From Thalassomonas sp. RHCl1 (lineage in GTDB: Bacteria > Pseudomonadota > Gammaproteobacteria > Enterobacterales > Alteromonadaceae), in contig NZ_CANDNZ010000001.1 in NCBI RefSeq assembly GCF_947387555.1, positions 620,001-684,000 on the forward strand: DNA of 64,000 bases, read 5' to 3'. Positions 43,948 to 53,385 of this stretch are shown here, in pieces. Numbering within the stretch: the first letter of the stretch is position 1; every line of letters starts with the position of its first letter. The notes beneath the pieces are model-generated. The model was given only the letters and a program-made list of their open reading frames with translations, was not told the DNA's origin and did not search any database. Both the position numbers and the translations under genes were made by a program.

Positions 43948-46638
43948 ATGTTATTAAAACCCGCTTTTACCGTTAAAATGCTTTCCTTGTCTTTATCGCT
44001 GGCCATTGCCGGTGGTTTTTCCGGCGCTGTATCAGCACAGCAAAATATCAACTTTCAGCCCAAGTCGGTCGCTGGCGGTTTATTACAGCTTGCTAAAGAA
44101 ACCGGCGTGCAGATCTATGTAGCTAAAGATATCCTGGCAAAGACAAAACAGGCGGCAAGTGTCATTAATGCAGCCTCGCCGGTTCTGGCTCTTGAGCAGT
44201 TACTGGCTGACAGTGAATTACAGGCACATTGGCTCGACAAGAACCAGCTGGTGATTAAACATAAAGGTGATACGACTCCTGTGGCGAGCCTGGTTAACCC
44301 TGAAAATAATATATTGGCAACTGGTCAATTTGAAAGGATCAGCGTTTATGGGCGACATAACCAGTTGATCCTGGATTCGGGCACTGCCACCAAATCGGAT
44401 ATGTCGTTATTGGAAACTCCGGCTGCCATTGTTGTGGTCGATAAACTCTTGCTTGATGAACAGGCAATTTCTACCTTGCAGGAAAGTATCCGTAATATCA
44501 GCGGCGTGACGCAAGCGGGTAATAACTATGGTATAGGGGATAATTTAGTTATCCGCGGCTTAGGGGCCAACTACACCTTTGACGGTATGTATGCCGGCGC
44601 CAGCTTAGGTAACTCATACAATCCCACCCGCTCTTTAACCAATATTGAAAGTGTTGAGGTACTGAAAGGGCCGGCAACCGGTTTATATGGCATGGGGGCC
44701 GCCGGTGGTGTGATCAATATGATAGAGAAAAAACCCAAGGATAAGGAAAGCTATCAGATCGAAACAAGTCTGGGCCAGTGGGACAGCCATGCCTTGATGT
44801 TTGATGCCACAGCGCCTATCACCGACAAAACCGCCTATCGCCTGGTGACAAATTATGAGTCCAGCGATGGTTACAGAGGATTAAGCTCTGAGCGAAGTGA
44901 AGTTTATGCCACCTTGCGTCATTACTTAAATGAAAATAATGAATTTATTTTTTCATCAGCTTATATCGACGATGAAATTCAGGTGGACTCTGTTGGTCAT
45001 CCGGTGCGGGTTTTTAATCCCGAGACTACCAATGCAAGCTCAGACACTATTGGTTGGCAGGATTTGGCTAATGACACTGACGCCGACGGTGACGGTATTT
45101 TCGGCATTGCCTTAACGCCGGAGCAGCGTCAGCAGCTGGCGGACTCGCTTGTTTCTACTGATGGCCTAGAGCCTTATGATCTGGGTGAGCAAGGTCTGAT
45201 CTCACCTTTGTCTAAGCCCAATGAGGGAAAAGAACTGCGCTTTAAGTTACAGCATAAGATGGAGATCAATGATGATCTGTCTTTGCACCAGCAATTACTC
45301 TACCGTGATTATTCATCGGATTTCGCTCGCCAGACCGGTGCCTATAACTATGTTTACTGGAACCGCAATGGTGAAATCAATGCCGATCCCAGGGCGCCGC
45401 TGGTCATAGATGATGTGTTATATCCGTATGCGGCCCGTCGCCAGGAATACCGCCGCACTAAATCCAATGAAAAAACCTGGCAGTATTTTGCAGACCTGAC
45501 CCATACCTGGTCTTTGGGGGCCATTGACGGCGAGCAGCTGCTAACGGTTAACTATGAAAACCGTGATATGACACTAAAATCCTGGTCGATATACGATGCT
45601 GACGGCACCAGCAGTGAAAACGCGCTGCCCTACATTCTTGATATCCGTAACCCTAACTGGGGCACAGGGTCTTTTGAGGACTATGATCCGGTACTTAAGA
45701 GTAATTATGATAAGTCGGTTTCCGCCTGGGGCATCAGCTTACAGGAAGTGCTTTATTTTGATGACATGCTGACCGGACGTTTTGGTGTGGCTTATAGCGG
45801 CACCGAGCAAAGCTATCAGCATAAAGGCACGGCTCGTACCCCGGAAAAAAGCCAGGAAGCCGATACCGATGATGCCGGCGCCACCTATAACCTGGGGCTG
45901 AATTACCGTCTAAATGACCAGGTGGCGACCTTTGTTAACTACTCCAAGGGACGTATGACCTACAGTATCTTAGGCTCGGTTACCGGCGAAGACGATCGCC
46001 CCGATTCTGAGTCGACTTCTTTTGATCTTGGTATCCGTTTTACCGCTTTTGACGAAGACTTGCTGGCCTCCCTGGTCTGGTTTCAAACCAAGCGTACTAA
46101 CCTCAGATATAACAATGAGCAGTATGACGACAACCCTGAAAGCGACAGCTTTAATATCAGTGTGCCGCAATATTTTTACGACAATAACGATACCACCAGC
46201 GGCGTTGAGTTTGACCTTAACCTGGCCTTAAATGAGTTATGGTCAATGAACTTTAATGCTACTTATCAGGACGCCTACAGCATTATTAAGCACGAGCGAA
46301 CCGAACAAACCAAAGGGGTGCCGAAAAGGTATGCCAGCTTATGGACCAGCTATAACCACCAGTTCCCGGTTTTATCTGAGCCGGTGAAATTCAGCCTGGG
46401 GGTGACTTATGAAGATGAACGCTCCATCAGTACCGGCTGGTCAGGGTTGCCACATTCAGTGGTTCCCTCTTATGTGTTATGGGATGCGGCGATGAGCTAT
46501 CAGCTGGAAAAATGGAACATCCAGCTTAATCTGCGCAACCTGGCGGATACCACTTATTACAATAAAGCGTTATTTAACGGTGGCTTACCCGGCGACAGCC
46601 GTAATGTAAAATTAAGCGTCAGCTATAACTTCGATTAA
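43948..46638 (+). CDS. TonB-dependent siderophore receptor with STN signalling domain
   Basis: 896 residues. Signal peptide at about 1-31 (LSLAIAGGFSGAVSAQQ). Residues 33-110 form an STN domain (INFQPKSVAGGLLQLAKETGVQIYVA), which in FecA/FpvA-type receptors contacts an anti-sigma factor. Then the plug (METPAAIVVVDKLLLDEQ-type, VEVLKGPATGLYGMGAAGGVINMIEKKP) and a barrel ending SVSYNFD. No FecI/FecR pair lies nearby, so any sigma partner is elsewhere. The Fur box and the downstream DUF3649-PepSY-DUF3325 genes mark an iron-uptake locus. The siderophore is unknown. Confidence 0.94.
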   Translation: MLLKPAFTVKMLSLSLSLAIAGGFSGAVSAQQNINFQPKSVAGGLLQLAKETGVQIYVAKDILAKTKQAASVINAASPVLALEQLLADSELQAHWLDKNQLVIKHKGDTTPVASLVNPENNILATGQFERISVYGRHNQLILDSGTATKSDMSLLETPAAIVVVDKLLLDEQAISTLQESIRNISGVTQAGNNYGIGDNLVIRGLGANYTFDGMYAGASLGNSYNPTRSLTNIESVEVLKGPATGLYGMGAAGGVINMIEKKPKDKESYQIETSLGQWDSHALMFDATAPITDKTAYRLVTNYESSDGYRGLSSERSEVYATLRHYLNENNEFIFSSAYIDDEIQVDSVGHPVRVFNPETTNASSDTIGWQDLANDTDADGDGIFGIALTPEQRQQLADSLVSTDGLEPYDLGEQGLISPLSKPNEGKELRFKLQHKMEINDDLSLHQQLLYRDYSSDFARQTGAYNYVYWNRNGEINADPRAPLVIDDVLYPYAARRQEYRRTKSNEKTWQYFADLTHTWSLGAIDGEQLLTVNYENRDMTLKSWSIYDADGTSSENALPYILDIRNPNWGTGSFEDYDPVLKSNYDKSVSAWGISLQEVLYFDDMLTGRFGVAYSGTEQSYQHKGTARTPEKSQEADTDDAGATYNLGLNYRLNDQVATFVNYSKGRMTYSILGSVTGEDDRPDSESTSFDLGIRFTAFDEDLLASLVWFQTKRTNLRYNNEQYDDNPESDSFNISVPQYFYDNNDTTSGVEFDLNLALNELWSMNFNATYQDAYSIIKHERTEQTKGVPKRYASLWTSYNHQFPVLSEPVKFSLGVTYEDERSISTGWSGLPHSVVPSYVLWDAAMSYQLEKWNIQLNLRNLADTTYYNKALFNGGLPGDSRNVKLSVSYNFD

Positions 46639-46656
46639 TTTTTACCAACCATCGCT

Positions 46657-46690
46657 AGCCAAATGCAGCCAGGCTGCATTTGGCTTTTTG
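46657..46690 (+). terminator. Intrinsic terminator after the siderophore receptor
   Basis: Near-perfect palindrome AGCCAAATGCAGCC / GGCTGCATTTGGCT followed by TTTTT, about 20 bp after the receptor stop. It may reduce readthrough into the following membrane-protein genes. Confidence 0.88.
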
Positions 46691-46720
46691 CCGTTAACTT
46701 AAGCTTTGTCCCTAAAAACC

Positions 46721-47005
46721 ATGAATCCAGCCTTAAGCCTCAGTGCCCGTTGTTTAGCCGCGATTGTCGGCGGCTATATCGTTGCCGCTTTATCCAGCCT
46801 GGCCTTAGTGCCGGTGCAAATGTCTTTATTTGATAACCGACTCGAAGATGCGATTTTAATTGCCACCATGTTCAGTTACCTGGTTTATATTGCCGTGATT
46901 ATTGACTGCTTTTGTCGCAGCAGCGCATCAAGGGCCTGGCGCAATGTCCTGGTTTACAGCGGTATTTTCCTGACGGTTTGTTACTACGGTGGGGGACTGA
47001 TATGA
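46721..47005 (+). CDS. DUF3649 domain membrane protein
   Basis: 94 residues from the ATG at 46721. Hydrophobic throughout, with three helices (LAAIVGGYIVAALSSLAL, AILIATMFSYLVYIAVIIDC, VLVYSGIFLTVCYYGGGL). The family is found beside TonB siderophore receptors and PepSY proteins in iron loci; its biochemical role is unknown. Its stop overlaps the next start (ATGA), so translation is coupled with the PepSY gene. Confidence 0.8.
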   Translation: MNPALSLSARCLAAIVGGYIVAALSSLALVPVQMSLFDNRLEDAILIATMFSYLVYIAVIIDCFCRSSASRAWRNVLVYSGIFLTVCYYGGGLI

Positions 47006-48633
47006 AACCGGATTTCAGACGTACTATGATCTGGCTGCATACCTATACCGGCTTGCTGCTGGGCTGGCTTTTGTTTGCCATTTTTTTAACCGGCACCCTG
47101 AGTTATTTTAATGATGAAATCAGTCAGTGGATGCAGCCGGAACTTAGTGCGCACCAGCAGCATGAAAACATGATCAATATCTCCCTTGCCCGGTTAAAAG
47201 CCCAAGGCACAGACGTTGATAAGTGGCGGATCGATTTACCGGGGCAACGCAATAATCAATGGCGCCTGCAATGGCAAAAAGGCAAAGAACGGCAATCCCT
47301 GTACCTGCAGGGGGAAAGCGGCGAGCAAGTCACGCCCAGAGCAACGCAGGGGGGCAACTTTTTCAGGACCTTTCATTATACCCTGGAGCTGAGAAACTAC
47401 GGCGGGCGTTATATCGCCGGAATAGCCGCCATGTTTATGCTGTTGGCACTCTTTAGCGGTATTTTTACCCACAGGCGTTTTTTCCGTGACTTTTTTACCT
47501 TGCGTAAAAAGGCTGTGCTTAAAACCCTGACCGACTTTCATGCCCTGGCAGGCATAGTGACCATACCTTTTTGCCTGATGATTTGTGCCAGTGCCTTAAT
47601 TATCTACATCGGCCTTTATATGCCCTGGAGCGCACAACATTATCTTGACGGCGGCACGCGTGAGCTTAATCAAAAAGTGACAACATACTTACCTAAGCTG
47701 GAGCCGGGCAGCGCTTACCGGGAGCCTATCTCCGATTTTAGCGTGATCGCCGGGCAAGTTGCCAAACTCTGGCCCGAAAATCCGAATATCAACCGTATCA
47801 CGGTTGAGCAGCCCTTTGCCGCCAATGGCCGTATTATTGTTGAGCGCACCCGTAAATTATCCTTATCGAATAAGTCCGAGGTGCTGGTGTTCTCATCCCA
47901 TAGCGGCGAGCCGTTAGCGGGTATGCCGCCAGAGCGTATTGCGAGAAAGATCAGGCGGATATTTTATGGCTTGCATGAAGGCCATTTTGCCCAGCCGGGG
48001 CTGCGCTGGTTGTTTTTTATCAGCGGATTGCTCTCCAGCGCCCTCATTGCCAGCGGACTGGTGATCTGGCTTTATAAAAGACTGGAAAAAGTAAAACAAC
48101 GCCATGCCGGCCATTTTATTGTCGAACGCTTGAATATTGCCGGTATCGCCGGACTGCTACTGGCCATTATCGGGTATTTCTATGCCAACCGCTTATTGCC
48201 GGTTGATATTGATGAACGTGCGCGTCTGGAGATAGGGGCTTTCTTGTTTATCTGGCTGGTAAGCCTGCAACACAGTCTTTTTCGCCCGGCCAATAAAGCC
48301 TGGTTTGAACAGTTATCCCTGGCTTCGCTGGCATGCCTGTTATTGCCGGTGATTGATATAATCCAGGAGCCTTCCAGGCTAATGCGGGCGATTGAACAGC
48401 ACAACCTTATCTATCTTGGCTTTGAGCTTGCTTTGCTGGTCACAGGTTTATTGTTGTATAAAACCGTTAAAGCCTTACTTGTTAAGCCAAAGCAGGTTAA
48501 ACAAAAGCAGGTTAAACAAAAGCAGGTTAAACAAAAGCAGGTTAAACAAAAGCAGGGAAAAGAAGATAAGAAGGTAACATTAAAGCATAAGTTAAAGCGT
48601 ATTAATGCCGGGAGTAAAGCAGATGTTGTTTAG
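47002..48633 (+). CDS. PepSY-associated TM protein, iron-uptake locus reductase-like
   Basis: 543 residues. Four main membrane segments: the N-terminal RRTMIWLHTYTGLLLGWLLFAIFLTGTLSYF, the pair around 150-200 including ALAGIVTIPFCLMICASALIIYIGLYMPW, and the C-terminal helices. The family includes FpvG/PiuB-like proteins that reduce iron-siderophore complexes. His residues in the first and third helices (LHTYTG, DFHALAG) could bind heme. Unusual C-terminus: a tandem repeat of KQKQV units (from about residue 497) and a basic tail. It overlaps DUF3649 by 4 bp and DUF3325 by 11 bp. Confidence 0.88.
   Translation: MKPDFRRTMIWLHTYTGLLLGWLLFAIFLTGTLSYFNDEISQWMQPELSAHQQHENMINISLARLKAQGTDVDKWRIDLPGQRNNQWRLQWQKGKERQSLYLQGESGEQVTPRATQGGNFFRTFHYTLELRNYGGRYIAGIAAMFMLLALFSGIFTHRRFFRDFFTLRKKAVLKTLTDFHALAGIVTIPFCLMICASALIIYIGLYMPWSAQHYLDGGTRELNQKVTTYLPKLEPGSAYREPISDFSVIAGQVAKLWPENPNINRITVEQPFAANGRIIVERTRKLSLSNKSEVLVFSSHSGEPLAGMPPERIARKIRRIFYGLHEGHFAQPGLRWLFFISGLLSSALIASGLVIWLYKRLEKVKQRHAGHFIVERLNIAGIAGLLLAIIGYFYANRLLPVDIDERARLEIGAFLFIWLVSLQHSLFRPANKAWFEQLSLASLACLLLPVIDIIQEPSRLMRAIEQHNLIYLGFELALLVTGLLLYKTVKALLVKPKQVKQKQVKQKQVKQKQVKQKQGKEDKKVTLKHKLKRINAGSKADVV
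48490..48556 (+). repeat. 15 bp tandem repeat inside the PepSY gene
   Basis: Four identical copies of AAGCAGGTTAAACAA plus a partial fifth (AAGCAGG). The 15 bp unit keeps the frame and encodes repeated Lys-Gln-Val-Lys-Gln, so copy number can change without breaking the gene. Confidence 0.95.
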
Positions 48634-48874
48634 CTTTTTGATACAAGTTATCGCAATCGCCATGCTTGCCCTGGGCATGAACAAGCACTTTAAAAATGTT
48701 TTTAATCGCCCTGTTAAACCGCTGCACTCAAAGGGGTTAAAGCTAACGGGCTGGTTGTTGTTGGTTTTTTCATATTATCTGGCGGTTTCAGTACTTGGGG
48801 CACCTATGGCGACCGTTTATTGGTTGCTATTGTTGCCGCTCAGTATTTTTTATATGGCGCTGTTGGCGAACTGA
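48623..48874 (+). CDS. DUF3325 domain membrane protein
   Basis: 83 residues from the ATG at 48623, with GGGAG about 8 bp upstream. Three hydrophobic helices (FLIQVIAIAMLALGMNKHF, LTGWLLLVFSYYLAVSVLG, ATVYWLLLLPLSIFYMALL), typical of DUF3325 proteins that close siderophore-receptor/PepSY operons. The start lies inside the end of the PepSY gene. Function unknown; probably part of the same membrane complex. Confidence 0.8.
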   Translation: MLFSFLIQVIAIAMLALGMNKHFKNVFNRPVKPLHSKGLKLTGWLLLVFSYYLAVSVLGAPMATVYWLLLLPLSIFYMALLAN

Positions 48875-48903
48875 GAGTCGGGTGAAAGAATTAGTTCAAT
48901 ATA

Positions 48904-48940
48904 AAAAGGGCAATAACATACTGCTGTTATTGCCCTTTAC
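48904..48940 (-). terminator. Bidirectional terminator between DUF3325 and subtilisin genes
   Basis: AAAGGGCAATAACA / TGTTATTGCCCTTT, 14 bp perfect stem. The better T run is on the minus strand (TTTTTAT), serving the subtilisin gene, but it can also stop DUF3325 transcripts. Confidence 0.88.
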
Positions 48941-48975
48941 CTTCAAGGGAAAACTAATTTAAATTTAAGAGCCGC

Positions 48976-50256
48976 TTATAAATTACCGGCATCAAGGAAG
49001 TCTTCGGTGTGCGGGTCGCCTGAAGTATTGCTGAAGCTGGAAGTATCTTCAGCTGACTGCAATAAGGCTGCGCGGGTATTTAAAAAGGCATCGCCATTGG
49101 CTTGCTGCGGATGGCTGGCAAGGTAAAGAGCCGCTGCACCTGCTACGTGAGGAGAAGCCATGGAAGTACCGCTCATGGTGGTGGTACCGCCGCCGACTCT
49201 CAGTGACAATACGCTGCCGCCCGGCGCCGCGATAGCTACAGGCGCTGAGTTATTATTGGTCCAGCTGGCGCTTTGGTTGCCCCAGTTAGAGAAGCTGTTC
49301 CAGTCATCGCCTTCTTTGGCTGAGCTCACGGTAATAACAGTATCTGAATATCCGGCAGGAGTGTAGTTGGCAGCATTATCGCTGTCGTTACCGGCAGCTA
49401 CTACCACAACGATACCGGCGTTGCGGGCATTACACAGGGCTTCATGGTAGGCATCATTACCGGTAAAACCGCTATTGGTACAAGAGCCGGTAACGCTGCC
49501 GCCACCGCCGATAGACATGTTAATGACTGCAGCTTCTCCGCGGGCCTGCACCTCTGAAGTGACCCAGTCAACGGCGGCAATTGTGCTGGAATTTGGGCAT
49601 GAACCGCGGCTGGTACAAATTTTTGCGCCATGCAGGGTTACCTCGGTAGCCATACCGACAACATCAATACCGTTATCAATGGCTGCAATGGTACCGCCAA
49701 CATGGGTGCCGTGACCGTGATCATCGTCCCAGTCGTAAGTGCAGCTTCTGCCTTTACAGTTTTCAAAAGCCATGCTGTTGCCGATATTAGCGGCAAGGTC
49801 GGCATGATCCGAGTCCAGTCCGGTATCTAAGACATAAACATGGACCCCTGCACCTTCATTGCTGTTGCTGTCGGCGCCTGTGCGGGCAATGCCCCAGGGC
49901 ATTACTTGCGGTGATGAGCTGCCGCCGGAGCCCGGTTTAGCATTGATATATTTTTCACCGTCAAATTCTACCGATTCAACATTGGGGTTATTACGTAATG
50001 CTTCTAAACGTCCTTCACTTACCGAGGCGGCAAAGCCGAAAAATGCCGAGCCATAGGCGTACTTAACGGCGCCTACTCCCATACCGGCCGCCAGATTTTT
50101 TGCCTTGCCTTTATTGTTTTCATGGCCTGCTACCGCATGCTCTGCTTTTAATTTAACAATAACATCGAATTTTGCATCAGGATTACCGGCATAAGCGGCT
50201 GTTGTTGTTAATGCCAATAAGGTTGCTGCTGTAATTGATTTTATTCTGAATTGCAT
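48976..50256 (-). CDS. Secreted S8 family serine protease (subtilisin/proteinase K-like)
   Basis: 426 residues from the ATG at 50256 (AAAGGA upstream; the frame opens earlier at 50346 but without a signal). Signal peptide: SITAATLLALTTTAAYAG. An inhibitor I9-like propeptide spans about 24-105 (KFDVIVKLKAEHAVAG, AVKYAYGSAFFGFAASVSEGRLEALRNNPNVESVEFDG). The catalytic domain carries Asp in VYVLDTGLDSDH, His in HGHGTHVGGTIAA, and Ser in MSGTSMASPHVAGAAAL. Several Cys suggest disulfides. A scavenging exoprotease is the usual role. Confidence 0.95.
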   Translation of the reverse strand: MQFRIKSITAATLLALTTTAAYAGNPDAKFDVIVKLKAEHAVAGHENNKGKAKNLAAGMGVGAVKYAYGSAFFGFAASVSEGRLEALRNNPNVESVEFDGEKYINAKPGSGGSSSPQVMPWGIARTGADSNSNEGAGVHVYVLDTGLDSDHADLAANIGNSMAFENCKGRSCTYDWDDDHGHGTHVGGTIAAIDNGIDVVGMATEVTLHGAKICTSRGSCPNSSTIAAVDWVTSEVQARGEAAVINMSIGGGGSVTGSCTNSGFTGNDAYHEALCNARNAGIVVVVAAGNDSDNAANYTPAGYSDTVITVSSAKEGDDWNSFSNWGNQSASWTNNNSAPVAIAAPGGSVLSLRVGGGTTTMSGTSMASPHVAGAAALYLASHPQQANGDAFLNTRAALLQSAEDTSSFSNTSGDPHTEDFLDAGNL

Positions 50257-50628
50257 GTCCTTTCCTTTTATAGTTCTTATAATTTTTATCGTTTTTATTA
50301 GTGAAAGTTTTCTACATCTATTCGTCGTAAAAGACCTATCTACCATGGTGGAAAATAAGAAGGTGGACTAGTAAATAAACGACAATTATTAGACGAAAAA
50401 CGACAGTTTTTTGAACTTGCTGGATGTGTTTTCTCATTCAGTATCAAGGGGGGAATCATAGGGTTGGTGTTTAATTTTCTTTAATAACAATGGTTTGTGT
50501 TTCTTTGTTTTTTGTGTTTTTTCTCTGTGGAAGAAAAATATCAATCATAAAGTGCTTGGGTTGTTTTTACTATTGACTTATCGGTTTGTTGTTTTATTTG
50601 TTGGTTTTTGGTTAATGGAATGTGTTGT
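50257..50628. other. Intergenic region upstream of the subtilisin gene
   Basis: 372 bp, T-rich on the plus strand, between the subtilisin start and the end of a LysR gene, both on the minus strand. It should hold the protease promoter. I see no clear hexamers or RNA structure. Confidence 0.5.
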
Positions 50629-51498
50629 TTATGGAGTGATTTTCCACAAGATCCTAAGCTCATGCAACATTGCCTTGATCACAGGTTCGTTTATCCGTGC
50701 TTTAGCTACGGAAAAATGCAGATCAAGGGTAAAATCCAGTTGCGGTAATAACGTTATTTCCCTTTTTTGTGCATGCAACTGTGCCTGTTCTTTTTCTAAA
50801 AAGCTTAAGCCGTGTCCCATTTTGACCAGCTCCAGGCGGGAGCCGTCGTCGCTGCTTTTGACATTGGCGATAACATCTGAGCTTAGCTTTTGTTGCAGGA
50901 AGTGATCAAACGGGCAGTTATTACCCATAGTGATCCAGGGTTGTGAGCACAAGGCTGTGACCGGGGCGCTGGCATTTAGTGTTGAGTTTGCTGGGGCTAT
51001 GGTGGTGATTTGTTGCTGTTTGACTGTAATTGCCGATAAATCTTTCGGTATTTCGCCATAGAGATAGCCGCCATCAAGTGTACCTGCCGATAAGGCGCTG
51101 GTGATTTCTCCGCTGCTTTTGCTCTGGATATCTAGCGAGATGCCGGGACAATTCTCCTCCAGGTTGTCCAACAGTTGGTTTATCTGTAAAGGTCCCGGGG
51201 GCTGGTTAATGCCTAAACGAAAATTGGCGATTATTTCATTTTGATGTTCGGCCGCCAAATTTACCATTTCCAGGGCGCTATCCAGGGTTTTTTCGGCTTT
51301 AGTTAACAGCAGCCGGCCTTTTTCCGTCAGTTGCATGCCTTTACTGGTGCGGGTAAATAGCGCTGTTTTTAACTCCTGCTCCAGAGCCTTGATATGGGCG
51401 CTGACTGCCGGCGGTGTCGTGTACAAGTGTTTTGCCGCCAGGGTTAAGTTCCCTGTTTTGGCAACCAGGACAAAAGATCTCAGGTGGTAAAATTCCAT
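50629..51498 (-). CDS. LysR family transcriptional regulator
   Basis: 289 residues with the N-terminal helix-turn-helix at 1-60 (MEFYHLRSFVLVAKTGNLTLAAKHLYTTPPAVSAHIKALEQEL) and the effector domain FRLGINQPPGPLQINQLLDNLEENCPG. It is divergent from a rhodanese gene 213 bp away. A palindrome in the gap overlaps the expected start of the rhodanese transcript, so this regulator probably controls it. Confidence 0.92.
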   Translation of the reverse strand: MEFYHLRSFVLVAKTGNLTLAAKHLYTTPPAVSAHIKALEQELKTALFTRTSKGMQLTEKGRLLLTKAEKTLDSALEMVNLAAEHQNEIIANFRLGINQPPGPLQINQLLDNLEENCPGISLDIQSKSSGEITSALSAGTLDGGYLYGEIPKDLSAITVKQQQITTIAPANSTLNASAPVTALCSQPWITMGNNCPFDHFLQQKLSSDVIANVKSSDDGSRLELVKMGHGLSFLEKEQAQLHAQKREITLLPQLDFTLDLHFSVAKARINEPVIKAMLHELRILWKITP

Positions 51499-51645
51499 GG
51501 TGCTTCAAGCCTTATGGCAATGTTATCTGTTTAAGTTAAACTCCCGGGGTATTTTATGGGCTTTATTGAAAAAAGCGTATTCATAATTTCTGAACAGGGC
51601 CTTCAGAAAAGATGAATTTATTCTCCTGTTTGCCGTGCCTATAGT

Positions 51646-51660
51646 ACAAGTCGAACTTGT
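51646..51660 (+). promoter_or_regulatory. Palindromic operator candidate before the rhodanese gene
   Basis: Perfect inverted repeat ACAAGT-CGA-ACTTGT directly after a TATAGT -10-like box (51640-51645). This placement would let a bound protein block initiation. The divergent LysR protein is the obvious candidate binder, though the symmetry is shorter than a classic T-N11-A LysR box. Confidence 0.45.
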
Positions 51661-51711
51661 CTTGGGCTGTCATTTGCAGCCTGTACTGAAAACTCACCCA
51701 GGAGATAAATT

Positions 51712-52134
51712 ATGACAGCATCCTCAAAGGTACTTGCTTTTGCCCCGGCAGATAGTGATTCCGCTCACCGTTTTTTTAGTCGTAAACTGGCATTGGAGAC
51801 CGATTGTTCAGATGTTTATGCCGATATCCAGGCGGGTAACCAGGCTTTTGTCTTACTTGATGTCCGCTCTGGGCAAGCTTTCGAAAAAAGTCATGCCATT
51901 ACCGCTGTGAGTATGCCACATGCCGACATCAACCGTCAGTGCTTGTCAAAGTATGCTGATGATACCGTTTTTGTGGTTTATTGCTGGGGGCCGGGCTGTA
52001 ATGGCGCCACGAAAGCCGCCGCTAAAATCTCAGCTTTGGGGTATGGCGTAAAAGAAATGATCGGCGGTATCCATTATTGGGAAGACTTTGAACGTTATCC
52101 GGTTAACCGGCGCTTAGCTCAGGCACAGGTTTAA
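51712..52134 (+). CDS. Rhodanese-like sulfurtransferase domain protein
   Basis: 140 residues, a single rhodanese domain: FVLLDVRSGQAFEKSHAITAVSMPHADIN, then the active loop VVYCWGPGCNGATKAA with the candidate persulfide Cys, and the GGIHYWEDFERYP end. It carries sulfur or acts as a redox or phosphatase-like domain. Divergent from a LysR gene. Its stop overlaps the stop of the convergent sterol-desaturase-like gene by 4 bp. Confidence 0.9.
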   Translation: MTASSKVLAFAPADSDSAHRFFSRKLALETDCSDVYADIQAGNQAFVLLDVRSGQAFEKSHAITAVSMPHADINRQCLSKYADDTVFVVYCWGPGCNGATKAAAKISALGYGVKEMIGGIHYWEDFERYPVNRRLAQAQV

Positions 52135-53318
52135 AAGACCGGAAGAATATCTGCAATTGCTAAAGCCATAGGTGTTGATAAGGTGGTGCCGAAATAGAGC
52201 ATCACAGGTAAACGTAAGGTTTCTACGGCCAGGTAGCCGAGTTTGTTTTCCAATAGTGCGTTAGCGCTTACCAACCCTGTAACGATAAGAACGGTCGCGA
52301 GTAATATTGATAGCGCGGGTAACGTTGGCGATAACAAGATAAAGCTACAAGATAAATAAAAAATCATCAGCATGGAAAGCGCAACGTAGCATTTGATCGG
52401 CAATGAGGTTTGCGGATCATATTTCTCACGCCGGGCGCAGCCTGTTTTTTGTAAGGGCACCGGGTTTGTTGTTTCTTTATTTCTGCAATCTTTTGGCCGC
52501 CAGCCGGTTGGTTTAAACCAGAGCCTGAGTTTATCCCGCCAGGATTGGGTGGTGGCGGTGTCTTTTGCCAGCATCCACCAGTGTTGCAGATTCGCCTTGA
52601 TCGGGTTTAAAGTCTTTAACGGGTGGCTGGTGCCGTAATGACATGGCTCGGAGGTTAACTCTGCCTGCCAGCTGCCAAACATCCTGTCCCAGATCACTAG
52701 GGTACCGCCGTAATTTTTGTCGATATAAAGCGGGTTTTTGGCATGATGGACCCTGTGGCTTGACGGGGTCGATAAAATACCTTCGATATAGGGAATTTTG
52801 TTTATCAGTTGGTTGTGCAGCCAGAATTGGTAAAGTTTTAACAAGATAAATAACACCAGGAATACCTGCGGCGGGCAACCTAGCAGGGCTAACGGTAAAT
52901 AAAAGACCCAGGAAAAGGCATATTGGAAGGCGCTTTGCCTCAATGCCGTGGTGAGATTATATTCTTCACTTTGATGATGACCGACATGGGCGCCCCAGAG
53001 AAAATTAAACTGGTGGGCGCAGCGGTGAAACCAGTAATAACAAAAATCAACGGCGAAGAAGAAAATCAGCCAGGTGGCTGCACCGGCGGGGGAAAATTCA
53101 AATAACCTGTGTTGGTCGAACAGGTAAATATATACGGCAAAGGTATAGGCCTTGAGCAGGGCATCTGAAATGAGCAACAGCATGCCCATAGACAAGCTGG
53201 CGACACTGTCGTTGAACCTGTGCAGCTTTTGTCCTTTGAGCCGCAGCAGTACATATTCAAGGAGCATAAACATTAGGAATAACGGAATAGCCAGTCCGTT
53301 GATATTGTAATCCTGCAT
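52131..53318 (-). CDS. Sterol desaturase / fatty acid hydroxylase family protein
   Basis: 395 residues from the ATG at 53318, behind AAAGGAGG; the frame extends to 53348 but without this site. The di-iron His motifs HRCAH, HVGHH and HRVHH are all present in the membrane-embedded FA_hydroxylase domain (about 75-240). A linker rich in charged residues and then three further hydrophobic helices form the C-terminus, which is longer than the minimal family. It probably hydroxylates or desaturates a lipid. The substrate is unknown. Confidence 0.92.
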   Translation of the reverse strand: MQDYNINGLAIPLFLMFMLLEYVLLRLKGQKLHRFNDSVASLSMGMLLLISDALLKAYTFAVYIYLFDQHRLFEFSPAGAATWLIFFFAVDFCYYWFHRCAHQFNFLWGAHVGHHQSEEYNLTTALRQSAFQYAFSWVFYLPLALLGCPPQVFLVLFILLKLYQFWLHNQLINKIPYIEGILSTPSSHRVHHAKNPLYIDKNYGGTLVIWDRMFGSWQAELTSEPCHYGTSHPLKTLNPIKANLQHWWMLAKDTATTQSWRDKLRLWFKPTGWRPKDCRNKETTNPVPLQKTGCARREKYDPQTSLPIKCYVALSMLMIFYLSCSFILLSPTLPALSILLATVLIVTGLVSANALLENKLGYLAVETLRLPVMLYFGTTLSTPMALAIADILPVF

Positions 53319-53385
53319 GCAATGCCTCCTTTTTCGGGTGTTTTTCAACCATGATAAACCTCAATCCTGTTCAGGGAAAGTGGTT

